Part shown: one piece after another, positions 26,022 to 33,466 of the stretch
Layout: each line of letters begins with the position of its first letter
Position numbering within the stretch: the first letter of the stretch is position 1
Assembly: GCA_905233425.1 (NCBI GenBank)
Contig: CAJOEC010000039.1
Location: forward strand, 444-34,053
Reading direction: 5' to 3'
DNA: 33,610 nucleotides
From: an uncultured Prevotella sp.
Lineage (GTDB): Bacteria; Bacteroidota; Bacteroidia; Bacteroidales; Bacteroidaceae
Notes under the pieces: generated by a model
Databases searched by the model: none
The model's input: only the letters and a program-made list of their open reading frames with translations
What the model was told of the DNA's origin: nothing
Made by a program: the position numbers and the translations under genes

Positions 26022-26213
26022 ATGGAAAAGAAAGAATATATGATTCCCGGAATCTCTGTGATGACCGTGGATATTGAGAAGATAATGGTAATCAGCGGCG
26101 GCGGAGACAAGGAGGGCGACCCTCAGATAGACCCCAACGCCGACGACAGCGATGACCCCAACCGCTCACGACGCACATACGACGTTTGGGAGGAAGAAGA
26201 GGTGGAAGAGTAG
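26022..26213 (+). CDS. Small peptide with acidic Trp-containing tail
   Basis: This encodes 63 aa. The N-terminus (EYMIPGISVMTVDIEKIMVI) has the pattern seen in many short Bacteroidetes peptides: a Pro-containing hydrophobic stretch ending in Ile/Ser, here followed by GGG. The middle is Asp/Pro/Asn-rich. The tail SRRTYDVWEEEEVEE matches the end of the peptide at 2-154. No signal peptide is evident. It sits 42 bases after the peptidase and 27 before the GH105 gene. Function is unknown; a modified or exported peptide precursor is possible because SGGG resembles a leader cleavage site, but no modifying enzyme is visible in the window. Confidence 0.7.
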   Translation: MEKKEYMIPGISVMTVDIEKIMVISGGGDKEGDPQIDPNADDSDDPNRSRRTYDVWEEEEVEE

Positions 26214-26224
26214 GAGCGCGTGTG

Positions 26225-26232
26225 TAACTTTG
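26225..26232 (+). promoter_or_regulatory. Possible internal -7 element before GH105
   Basis: TAACTTTG matches TAnnTTTG and ends eight bases before the ATG at 26241. No TTTG is found at the right distance upstream, so this may be chance. If real, the GH105 message would be almost leaderless. Confidence 0.3.
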
Positions 26233-26240
26233 CCCCCACT

Positions 26241-28649
26241 ATGAAGCAAACGACTCAATGGATGCTTGCAGCCATCCTGGTGCTGTCGCCTCTCGCCTCC
26301 ACCACGGTAGGGGCAGACCCTCGTGTCTGCCCCTACTCCACCATCGATATTATAACCATGGTGAACGACCACTGGCAGCAGACCCACTCGCCCAACGTCC
26401 GCTCGTTCTGGGACGAGGCCGCCTACCATACTGGCAACATGGAGGCCTACCGACTTCTCGGCACCGCCCGCTGGCAAGCCTACAGCGATGCCTGGGCTCG
26501 TCATAACCTCTGGATGGGTGCGCAGGAGAAAGACCCCGCGAAATGGAAGTATAAGAACTATGGCGAGGGTCACGACTACGTGCTCTTCGGCGACTGGCAG
26601 ATATGCTTCCAGACGTATCTGGATCTTTATGAACTTAACTCCGATCCCTACAAAATAAAAAGGGCTATTGAAGTGATGGACACGGAGTGCCGGTCACAGG
26701 CTACCGACTTCTGGTGGTGGGCCGACGCCCTCTACATGGTGATGCCCGTCTTCGCCAAGCTCTACAAGACCACGGGCGAGGTGAAATACCTCGACAAGCT
26801 CTACGACAACTTCCGCTGGGCCGACGAACTGATGTACGACTCGGTGGAGCAGCTCTACTACCGCGACGCGAAATACATCTTCCCAAAGGTGAAGACCACG
26901 AGCGGCGGAAAGAGCTTCTGGGCACGCGGCGACGGATGGGTGCTCGCCGGACTGGCAAAGGTTCTGGCCGATATGCCCGAGGACTACCAGCACCGCCCGT
27001 TTTTCCTTCAGCGCTTCCGCGAGCTGGCCGAGGGCGTGGCACGTGTGCAACGGCCCGGCGGCTACTGGAGCCGTTCCATGCTCTGCGAGAACGATGCCCC
27101 AGGCCCCGAGACCAGCGGCACAGCATTCTTCACCTACGGCATGCTCTGGGGAGTGAACCACGGTCTGCTCGACCGCGACAGGTTCGTACCCGTCATCGAG
27201 AAGGCCTGGAACTACCTCACCACCACAGCCCTACAGCCTGACGGCAGCGTCGGCTTCGTGCAGCCCATTGGCGAGAAGCCCGACCCTACAAAGACTGTCG
27301 ACGCCCATTCACAGGCCAACTTTGGCGTCGGTGCCTTCCTCCTCGCTGCCTGCGAACACCTGAGATATGAAGACTCAATTAGTAATCATAATTGCTCATT
27401 ACTCATTACTAATTATTCGAAAGAGTTCCGCCAGCAAGTGGTGGAGGTCGATGCCGCCGGGCTTTTCAAGCTCTTAGGCATACAGGGCGGACGGCAGTTC
27501 ATCGTCTGCGACCCCGCCGGACTGGAAATCCCCTACCAGCTGTCACACGACGGCAAGGTGCTCATCGACGCGGGCGTAAGTCCGGGAGCGACACTGAAGC
27601 TCACCGTGCGCAGGGGCACGCCAAAGACGTACCCAACAGTCTGCTACGGGCGCATCTTCCCAGAGCGCAAGGACGACTATGCCTGGGAGAACGACCGCGG
27701 CGCATACCGTGTCTACGGCCCGTCTCTGCAGAAGAGCGGCGAGCGCAGCTACGGCATCGACGTGTGGAGCAAGAACACGCCCGAACTGGTGCTCGACCAG
27801 CGCTACTGGATAGAGGACGTGGTGATGATGCCCACCGTTGAGCGTCTGCGCCGTGAGAACCGACAGCGCGGCGACTCGCTCTACCGCCTCAATTCCTACC
27901 ACCACGACCACGGCCGGGGCATGGACCTCTACCGCGTGGGCGCAACATTAGGATGCGGCACGCCGGCATTGGTTGTAGAGGAGAGAGGAGAGAGGAAAGA
28001 GGAGAGAGGAATGAAAAGTGAGGAGAGAGGAGAGAGAAGTGAGGAAAGAGGAGACGGTCTGCAATACCCCTACTGCTTTGAGAAATACACCGTCCTGGAC
28101 AACGGGCCGCTGCGAACCACCGTCCAGCTTGACTACGGAAAGACGACATTCGGCACAGACAGCATCACCGAGCATCGCATCATCTCGCTTGACAAAGGCT
28201 CAAACTTCTGCCGCATGACAGTGTGGTACGACGGTCTGTCAAAACCGGCGCGTTTGGCATCGGGAGTGGCATTGCACTCTGAGGCATACGGCAACGATGC
28301 CGACCCACAGGCCGACCGCATTGTTGCCAAAGACTACGTGGCCTACGCCGACCCCACCGACAACCCCCGTGTGAACAGCTGCCAGCTATTCGTAGCCACC
28401 CTTTACCCGGTCGCGCCCAACGGTTCACCCGTTGAGACCACCACAAAGCTCTTCCCCCATTCCCACGATGGCAGCGAAGGCCATCTCCTCGGCATATACA
28501 ATAATTATAAAGGAGAACCCTTCACCTATTATTTCGGCTCAGCGTGGTCGAAATACGACATCCGCACCATGGCCGAGTGGAAAGAGCGCATAGCCTGGAC
28601 GCTACGCTCACTCCGACAGCCCCTCACCGCCCGATTTGATTCCAAATAG
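26241..28649 (+). CDS. GH105-type unsaturated glucuronyl/galacturonyl hydrolase fused to DUF4861
   Basis: This encodes 802 aa. The frame opens at a GTG (26220), but the ATG at 26241 begins a signal peptide (QWMLAAILVLSPLAS). Residues 22-33 are encoded by a palindromic repeat. Residues about 40-375 are GH105-like: DFWWWADALYMVMPVFAKLY (candidate catalytic Asp162), LYYRDAKY and FWARGDGWVLAGLAKVL. A Asn/Ser linker from AT-rich repeat DNA (about 377-393) precedes a DUF4861-type C-terminal region (from about 394: GLEIPYQL, YRVYGPSLQ, YHHDHGRGMDLYRVG). An Arg/Glu run (about 579-607) comes from a purine repeat. GH105 enzymes remove unsaturated uronic acids from the ends of pectin or glycosaminoglycan oligosaccharides left by lyases. 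Probably periplasmic. Confidence 0.88.
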   Translation: MKQTTQWMLAAILVLSPLASTTVGADPRVCPYSTIDIITMVNDHWQQTHSPNVRSFWDEAAYHTGNMEAYRLLGTARWQAYSDAWARHNLWMGAQEKDPAKWKYKNYGEGHDYVLFGDWQICFQTYLDLYELNSDPYKIKRAIEVMDTECRSQATDFWWWADALYMVMPVFAKLYKTTGEVKYLDKLYDNFRWADELMYDSVEQLYYRDAKYIFPKVKTTSGGKSFWARGDGWVLAGLAKVLADMPEDYQHRPFFLQRFRELAEGVARVQRPGGYWSRSMLCENDAPGPETSGTAFFTYGMLWGVNHGLLDRDRFVPVIEKAWNYLTTTALQPDGSVGFVQPIGEKPDPTKTVDAHSQANFGVGAFLLAACEHLRYEDSISNHNCSLLITNYSKEFRQQVVEVDAAGLFKLLGIQGGRQFIVCDPAGLEIPYQLSHDGKVLIDAGVSPGATLKLTVRRGTPKTYPTVCYGRIFPERKDDYAWENDRGAYRVYGPSLQKSGERSYGIDVWSKNTPELVLDQRYWIEDVVMMPTVERLRRENRQRGDSLYRLNSYHHDHGRGMDLYRVGATLGCGTPALVVEERGERKEERGMKSEERGERSEERGDGLQYPYCFEKYTVLDNGPLRTTVQLDYGKTTFGTDSITEHRIISLDKGSNFCRMTVWYDGLSKPARLASGVALHSEAYGNDADPQADRIVAKDYVAYADPTDNPRVNSCQLFVATLYPVAPNGSPVETTTKLFPHSHDGSEGHLLGIYNNYKGEPFTYYFGSAWSKYDIRTMAEWKERIAWTLRSLRQPLTARFDSK
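26307..26336. repeat. Palindromic repeat inside the GH105 export-signal region
   Basis: GTAGGGGCAGAC (26307-26318) and GTCTGCCCCTAC (26325-26336) are perfect 12-base arms around CCTCGT. They encode VGADPRVCPY right after the hydrophobic signal segment, in frame. Confidence 0.8.
27371..27420. repeat. AT-rich repeat between GH105 and DUF4861 domains
   Basis: ATTAGTAATCATAATTG and CTCATTACTCATTACTAAT form an AT-rich, partly inverted patch in a GC-rich gene. It encodes SISNHNCSLLITNYS at the domain junction. Confidence 0.6.
27977..28053. repeat. Purine-only microsatellite in the DUF4861 part
   Basis: A run of GAGAGAGG/AGGAAAG units encodes the Arg/Glu-rich stretch ERGERKEERGMKSEERGERS. It is unlike the surrounding codon use and is a likely site of length variation by slippage. 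Confidence 0.75.
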
Positions 28650-28658
28650 TAAAAACAG

Positions 28659-30020
28659 ATGAAAACGATAATCAAATACTTGTTTCTTGCGCTGATGCTC
28701 TTCGCCCTCCAGCCGTTGGCCGCGCAGACCATCATCGAACACAAGGTGAAGAAGAAAGAGACCATCTTCGGCATAGCGCGCCAATACGGAATCACGCCTT
28801 CGCAACTCCTCGAAGCCAATCCGCAGATGAACGAGCCGGGATACCAGCTGAAGAAGGACGACATAGTAAAAGTGCCGCTCAACGCCGGCAAAGCCACCCC
28901 CACTTCCCCGGCGGGCACGACCACTACCGCTTCTCCGTCGGGTTCAGTCGCCATGGGCATCTCAAGGGCCATACGCCTCGGAGTGATGCTCCCCCTGCAC
29001 AACATCAACGGCGACGGGCGCCGCATGGTGGAGTACTACCGTGGCGTTCTCATGGCATGCGACTCAATGAAAAGCGAAGGGATATCGGTCGAGGTCAGGG
29101 CATGGAACCTCGCCGAGACCACCGACGTAGACCAGCTGCTGAAGGACAAGCAGGCAGAGAACCTCGACATCATCATCGGCCCGCTCTACTCGAAGTTCAT
29201 GGACTCCATGAGCGCGTTCGCAAAGAAACACAACATCATGCTCGTAGTGCCATTCTCCATAAATGCACCACAGATAGAGAACAACAAGAACATCTTCCAG
29301 ATCTACCAGGCCCCCAGCACCCTCAATGAGGTCAGTGCACGGCGATGCGCCGAGTGGTTCCGCGACTACCACCCCATCATCGTCGACTGCAACGACACCA
29401 CAAGCACCAAGGGACAGTTTACGGCCATGCTGAGAAAACAGTTTGAGCAGCACGACATACTCTACAACGTCACCAACCTCACCTCGGCAGAGGATAATTT
29501 CGCAAAGGCATTCGTGGCTAACGCTCCAAACCTCGTCATACTCAACACCGCACGCTCGCCCGAACTGCTCAGCACATTCGCAAGGCTGAAGAGACTCGTC
29601 GCCAACCGGCCGAACCTCGAAATAGCAATGTTCGGTTACACTGAGTGGATGATGTACGTACAGCAGCAGGAAGCCAACTTCCACCGGTTCAACGTTCACA
29701 TACCGTCCTATTTCTACACAAACAAGAAATCGCCCGTGGCCACACGGTTGGAAAGGAAATACGAGCAGAACTTCGGGCAGAAGATGCAGCAGGACGCGCT
29801 GCCCCGCTTCGCCCTGACAGGCTTCGACCACGCCGTATTCTTCCTCAGGGGACTGCACAAGTATGGAAAGACATTCGACGGAGCACCTGGGCGGTTCGGC
29901 TACCAGCCTGTGCAGACACCGCTCTCATTCCAGCGAGTCGGACGCGGAGGACACCAGAACCACGCATACATGTTCGTCCACTACAAGACCGACGGAAGCA
30001 TTGAGACAATAAACTGGTAG
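28659..30020 (+). CDS. LysM protein with periplasmic-binding-protein-like domain
   Basis: This encodes 453 aa. A signal peptide ends at PLAAQ (about residue 23). A LysM domain spans about 28-73 (HKVKKKETIFGIARQYGITP... DDIVKVPL) and would bind peptidoglycan. A Thr/Pro/Ser linker (74-100) leads into a type-1 periplasmic-binding-like domain (about 103-453: RLGVMLPLHNINGDGRRMVE, IDVIIGPLYSKF-type motif ILDIIIGPLYSKF, LVVPFSI). Such proteins are common in Bacteroidetes and often lack known ligands. It is 9 bases after GH105 and 12 before the barrel gene, so it is probably in the same operon. It may anchor or sense in the periplasm. Confidence 0.88.
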   Translation: MKTIIKYLFLALMLFALQPLAAQTIIEHKVKKKETIFGIARQYGITPSQLLEANPQMNEPGYQLKKDDIVKVPLNAGKATPTSPAGTTTTASPSGSVAMGISRAIRLGVMLPLHNINGDGRRMVEYYRGVLMACDSMKSEGISVEVRAWNLAETTDVDQLLKDKQAENLDIIIGPLYSKFMDSMSAFAKKHNIMLVVPFSINAPQIENNKNIFQIYQAPSTLNEVSARRCAEWFRDYHPIIVDCNDTTSTKGQFTAMLRKQFEQHDILYNVTNLTSAEDNFAKAFVANAPNLVILNTARSPELLSTFARLKRLVANRPNLEIAMFGYTEWMMYVQQQEANFHRFNVHIPSYFYTNKKSPVATRLERKYEQNFGQKMQQDALPRFALTGFDHAVFFLRGLHKYGKTFDGAPGRFGYQPVQTPLSFQRVGRGGHQNHAYMFVHYKTDGSIETINW

Positions 30021-30032
30021 GAAAACTGTAAT

Positions 30033-30854
30033 ATGACAATATCCGACTTCCTTAAAAGGTATAGCTTCCTTAAAAAAAGTGGGAGGTGTTTGGCTCTGCT
30101 TACAGCCCTTTCCCTCTCGCTCCTCACCTCCACCGCGCAGGTCGGCGACCACCGCAGCGAGTTCGCCGTGGGTGTCAATGGCGGCTATGTCATGAGTTCC
30201 GTGGGATTCCTGCCGAAGGTGCCGCAGGACCAGCATGGGGGCATCACATTCGGAGCCACCATGCGCTACACCTCCGAGAAATACTTCTCGAGCGTGTGCG
30301 CCATCGTAGCCGAGGTGAACTATGCACAGATGGGATGGAAGGAGAGCATACTCACCATCGAAGACGAGCCGGTCATAAACGAGCAGACAGGACTGCCCGA
30401 AGAGTACCAGCGTGACATCAACTACATACAGATACCCGTCTTTGCCCGACTCGGATGGGGGCGCGAGCGCCGCGGCCTGCAGGTCTATTTCCAGGCCGGC
30501 CCACAGCTCGGGTTCTATCTCAAAGAAAGCACGAAGGCCAACTTCGACCTCAACAACCCTAACACATACCAACGCACATCGCTCGTATCAAGCTCCTTGA
30601 CTAACGCATCTAAAATGTACTTCATGCCCGTAGAGAACAAACTCGACTACGGCATTGCCGCTGCACTCGGACTCGAGTTCTCACACAGCAAGGTCGGCCA
30701 TTTCCTCGTCGAAGGACGCTACTACTACGGGCTCGGAAACATCTACGGCAGCACCAAGCGCGACTATTTCGCCATCTCAAACTATGCTGGTATATATATC
30801 AAGATGTCTTACCTCATAGACATCAACAAATCCAAGAACGACAAAATAAAATAA
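30033..30854 (+). CDS. PorT-like outer-membrane beta-barrel protein
   Basis: This encodes 273 aa. The signal segment LALLTALSLSLLTSTAQ ends near residue 37. The N-terminal leader contains a near-duplicate FLKRYSFLKKSG encoded by the repeat TTCCTTAAAA. The mature part shows barrel strands (EFAVGVNGGYVMSS, GITFGATMRYTSEKYF, INYIQIPVFARLGWGRERRG, LQVYFQAGPQLGFYL) and ends in IYIKMSYLIDI. It resembles the PorT/OMP_b-brl_2 group; PorT itself is a type IX secretion component, but membership by pattern alone does not prove that role. It lies between the LysM protein and the transporter with short gaps (12 and 23 bases). Confidence 0.85.
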   Translation: MTISDFLKRYSFLKKSGRCLALLTALSLSLLTSTAQVGDHRSEFAVGVNGGYVMSSVGFLPKVPQDQHGGITFGATMRYTSEKYFSSVCAIVAEVNYAQMGWKESILTIEDEPVINEQTGLPEEYQRDINYIQIPVFARLGWGRERRGLQVYFQAGPQLGFYLKESTKANFDLNNPNTYQRTSLVSSSLTNASKMYFMPVENKLDYGIAAALGLEFSHSKVGHFLVEGRYYYGLGNIYGSTKRDYFAISNYAGIYIKMSYLIDINKSKNDKIK

Positions 30855-30877
30855 TTCATAAACCGTAAATTAAAACT

Positions 30878-32461
30878 ATGTTCAAAAACCATCCCAAAGG
30901 GTTGCTGCTTGCCGCCCTCAGCAACATGGGCGAGCGTTTCGGCTACTACATCATGAACGCCGTGCTCGCCCTCTTCCTCTGTTCAAAGTTCGGCCTCAGC
31001 GACGGCCAGAGTGGCTTCATTGCAGCCATGTTCCTCACAGCCATCTACGTGCTCAGCCTCGTCGGCGGAATCATCGCCGACCGCACGCAGAACTACAAGG
31101 CAACCATCGCCTGGGGCCTTGTCATCATGGCCACTGGCTATGTGCTCCTCTCCATCCCCGTGCTCGCCACGCCCGACAACTCGTCGATGCTGCTGGCCTT
31201 CACCGTCTTCGCACTCGCACTTATAGCCTGCGGCAACGGACTGTTCAAGGGCAACCTGCAGGCCATCGTCGGACAGATGTACGACAACTTCGAGGCTTCT
31301 GCCAAGAAGGAAGGCCCCGAGCGGCTGAAGTGGGCACAGGGACAGCGCGACGCCGGGTTCCAGATCTTCTACGTCTTCATCAACATCGGAGCGCTCCTCG
31401 CCCCCTTTATCGCCCCAATGCTGCGCAGCTGGTGGCTTGGCGTTCACGGACTGGCATACAATGCCGACCTGCCCAAGCTCTGCCACGCCTATATCTCGGG
31501 CAGCATCAACGACGGCGAGATGTCGAACCTCCTCGAACTGGTGGCCAAGGTTGGCGGCAACGCTACCGACATGACCGCCTTCTGCACGCAGTATCTCGAC
31601 ATCTTCAACACCGGAATACACTACTCGTTCATCGCCTCTGTCGTGACGATGCTCATCTCGCTGGCCATATTCCTGATGTCGAAGCACCTCTTCCCCACGC
31701 CGGGAAAGAAAGAGGCTGCCGACACAGTAGGGACGCGACGTGTCGCGTCAGACACCCAGGACTACACCGCCGAGGAGCGCCAGGCCATGGCCACGGAGAT
31801 CAAGCAGCGCATGTACGCACTCTTCGCCGTGCTCGGCATCGCCGTGTTCTTCTGGTTCTCGTTCCACCAGAACGGACAGTCGCTGTCGTTCTTCGCCCGC
31901 GACTTCGTGCAGACCGACTCCATAGCACCCGAGATTTGGCAGGCCGTGAACCCCTTCTTCGTCATCGTGCTCACGCCAATCATCATGTGGTTCTTCGCCC
32001 GCCTCACCAAGGCTGGGCGCGCCATCTCCACGCCGCGAAAGATTGCCTACGGTATGGGCATCGCGGGCATAGCCTACCTCTTCCTCGCCATCTACAGCGC
32101 ATCAGAGGGCTATCCCTCAGCCAACGAGTTCACTGCCCTCGCCGACTCGGCCAAGGCCGGACTGAAGGCCGGGCCATGGGTGCTCATCGTCACCTATTTC
32201 TTCCTCACCGTCGCCGAGCTGTTCATCTCGCCACTGGGTCTTTCCTTCGTCTCGAAGGTCGCCCCGAAACATCTGCAAGGCCTCTGCCAGGGTCTGTGGC
32301 TCGGTGCCACCGCCGTAGGCAACGGTCTGCTGTGGATAGGCCCGCTGATCTACAACGAGTGGCCCGTCTGGATCTGCTGGACCGTATTCCTCATCGTCTG
32401 CGTCATATCCATGGGCGTGATGTTCGGTATGGTGAAGTGGCTCGAGCGAGTCACCGCCTGA
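30878..32461 (+). CDS. POT/PTR2-family proton-coupled oligopeptide transporter
   Basis: This encodes 527 aa with about 12-14 transmembrane segments. The family start is FKNHPKGLLLAALSNMGERF, followed by GYY; the E-R of the ExxER motif is E19-R20, while the first Glu is Asn16. FADRTQNYK-like loop (IIADRTQNYK) and GNGLFKGNLQAIVGQMY are characteristic. A cytoplasmic loop (about residues 282-300) contains VGTRRVASD, read from an inserted palindrome (31731-31750). It imports di- and tripeptides using the proton gradient. Being last in the series that begins with the C10 peptidase, it suggests uptake of peptides released outside. The stop is 24 bases before a repeat-rich gap. Confidence 0.93.
   Translation: MFKNHPKGLLLAALSNMGERFGYYIMNAVLALFLCSKFGLSDGQSGFIAAMFLTAIYVLSLVGGIIADRTQNYKATIAWGLVIMATGYVLLSIPVLATPDNSSMLLAFTVFALALIACGNGLFKGNLQAIVGQMYDNFEASAKKEGPERLKWAQGQRDAGFQIFYVFINIGALLAPFIAPMLRSWWLGVHGLAYNADLPKLCHAYISGSINDGEMSNLLELVAKVGGNATDMTAFCTQYLDIFNTGIHYSFIASVVTMLISLAIFLMSKHLFPTPGKKEAADTVGTRRVASDTQDYTAEERQAMATEIKQRMYALFAVLGIAVFFWFSFHQNGQSLSFFARDFVQTDSIAPEIWQAVNPFFVIVLTPIIMWFFARLTKAGRAISTPRKIAYGMGIAGIAYLFLAIYSASEGYPSANEFTALADSAKAGLKAGPWVLIVTYFFLTVAELFISPLGLSFVSKVAPKHLQGLCQGLWLGATAVGNGLLWIGPLIYNEWPVWICWTVFLIVCVISMGVMFGMVKWLERVTA
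31731..31750. repeat. Palindromic repeat inside the transporter gene
   Basis: GGACGCGAC-GT-GTCGCGTCA differs by one base from the core at 1624-1643 and also follows GTA. In both genes it is read in the same frame, giving GTRRVAS. Confidence 0.8.
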
Positions 32462-32484
32462 TATAGACAGAGTAAAAATCGGTT

Positions 32485-32577
32485 CGTGGCGGTCGCTACG
32501 AATAATCACGGCGGACGCTGTGGATATTCGTGGCGGCCGCTACAATTGTTTTTGGCGGCCGCCGTGAATCGCGGAGG
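32485..32577. repeat. GC-rich repeat cluster after the transporter
   Basis: CGTGGCGGTCGCTAC (32485-32499) recurs as CGTGGCGGCCGCTAC (32529-32543), 44 bp apart. Inverted relatives (ATCACGGCGG, GGCGGCCGCCGTGAATCGCGG) alternate with them. The first copy could form part of a transcript end for the operon. Confidence 0.6.
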
Positions 32578-32790
32578 CCGTCCCTTCCTCCCAGCTTGCC
32601 GTAACCTTTCTCCCTCAAAAGCGGCGTTTCCGCACCTACAAAACGTAACATCAAGGTGGATGCCGTCGGTGCCGGCAACATATTTGACTTACGACCCAAA
32701 CGCATTAAAGGTGTTTTGGAAACGAATTACCATAATTTGAATAATTTCATCCACAAATTTAAATAATCATCGATTTTCCCAGCCGATAGT
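32578..32790. other. Gene-free stretch
   Basis: I see no gene or strong repeat here. Short open frames overlap the upstream repeats and show no protein-like composition. The last 60 bases are AT-rich and lead into the promoter at 32791. Confidence 0.4.
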
Positions 32791-32821
32791 TTTGCGCTTT
32801 CGCCTTTTTTGTGTAATTTTG
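32791..32821 (+). promoter_or_regulatory. Promoter of the MNT/HEPN pair
   Basis: TTTG at 32791-32794 is 19 bp upstream of TAATTTTG at 32814-32821, a close match to consensus. Leader length to the ATG at 32843 is about 15 nt. Confidence 0.75.
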
Positions 32822-32842
32822 CACACAGTATTATAATTTACT

Positions 32843-33157
32843 ATGAAACGACAGCAAGTTATAGAATACATAAAACGTGTGGGGCGTGATGCCCTGCCGC
32901 CGAATAGCACCCTATTACTTTACGGCTCACGTGCTCGCGGCGATGCTCACGAAGGCTCAGACTGGGACTTGCTCATACTGCTTGACAAACCGAGGCTGCA
33001 ATCTGACGACTACGACATGACATATCCGTTCCGTTTACTGGGATGGGATATAGGCGAGGAAATCAATCCGCACGTCTATACCAAGAAACAATGGGAAGGA
33101 TGGACATTCCTCCCGTTTCACAAAAATGTTGAACGCGATAAAATCGTACTGCTATGA
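32843..33157 (+). CDS. MNT-type nucleotidyltransferase (antitoxin)
   Basis: This encodes 104 aa, the usual size of a minimal nucleotidyltransferase. The active-site motif is complete: LLLYGSRARGDAHEGSDWDLL (G28-S29, then D40 and D42). MNT proteins of this type pair with HEPN toxins and neutralise them by AMPylation. The stop overlaps the HEPN start (ATGA, 33154-33157), the common arrangement for these pairs. A good promoter precedes it. Its sequence is more AT-rich than the genes to the left, which fits an accessory locus gained by transfer. Confidence 0.9.
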   Translation: MKRQQVIEYIKRVGRDALPPNSTLLLYGSRARGDAHEGSDWDLLILLDKPRLQSDDYDMTYPFRLLGWDIGEEINPHVYTKKQWEGWTFLPFHKNVERDKIVLL

Positions 33158-33466
33158 GCTTGACAATAGAGGAACGCAAAGTCATCGTAAAACTTGAGAT
33201 GGAGAAAGCCCGTGACACTTTTGAGGATATGGCTATACTCATAGCTGCAAATCGCTGGAATGGAGCGGCCAGCCGAATGTATTATTCCGTGTTTCACGCT
33301 GTCAATGCCCTGCTCATACATGATGCCCATCCTGTGAATACCCACAAAGGGTCGTGAAGAGAGCGACTACAACTGCGCTTTCGAAGTGGAGTCCGAGGTC
33401 TTACAAAAGAATATTGAACCTGCCAGACAATTAATAGACACCATCGAGAAATTGATAAAAGAATGA
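33154..33466 (+). pseudogene. HEPN-domain toxin, internally deleted and frameshifted
   Basis: The first part encodes 67 aa: EMEKARDTFEDMAILIAANR, WNGAASRMYYSVFHAVNALL and PVNTHKGS, then TGA at 33355. This is the front half of a HEPN protein, with the AxRxYYxxFHA helix. In the +1 frame from about 33353 the end of a HEPN protein continues (REESDYNCAFEVESEVLQKN... DTIEKLIKE, stop 33464-33466). The roughly 25-30 residues normally between HKG and R-x-DY are missing. A deletion that also shifted the frame explains both. The toxin is therefore probably inactive. Confidence 0.8.

Noticed and set aside
30033..30854. Calling this gene porT and assigning it to type IX secretion
   Set aside because: The barrel pattern fits a broad family in which most members are not PorT; no other type IX gene is in the window.
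30893..30949. Loss of the first Glu in the transporter ExxER motif as a sign of inactivity
   Set aside because: From memory, Bacteroidetes members of this family commonly have N-x-GERF at this point, so it is more likely a subfamily trait than a defect.
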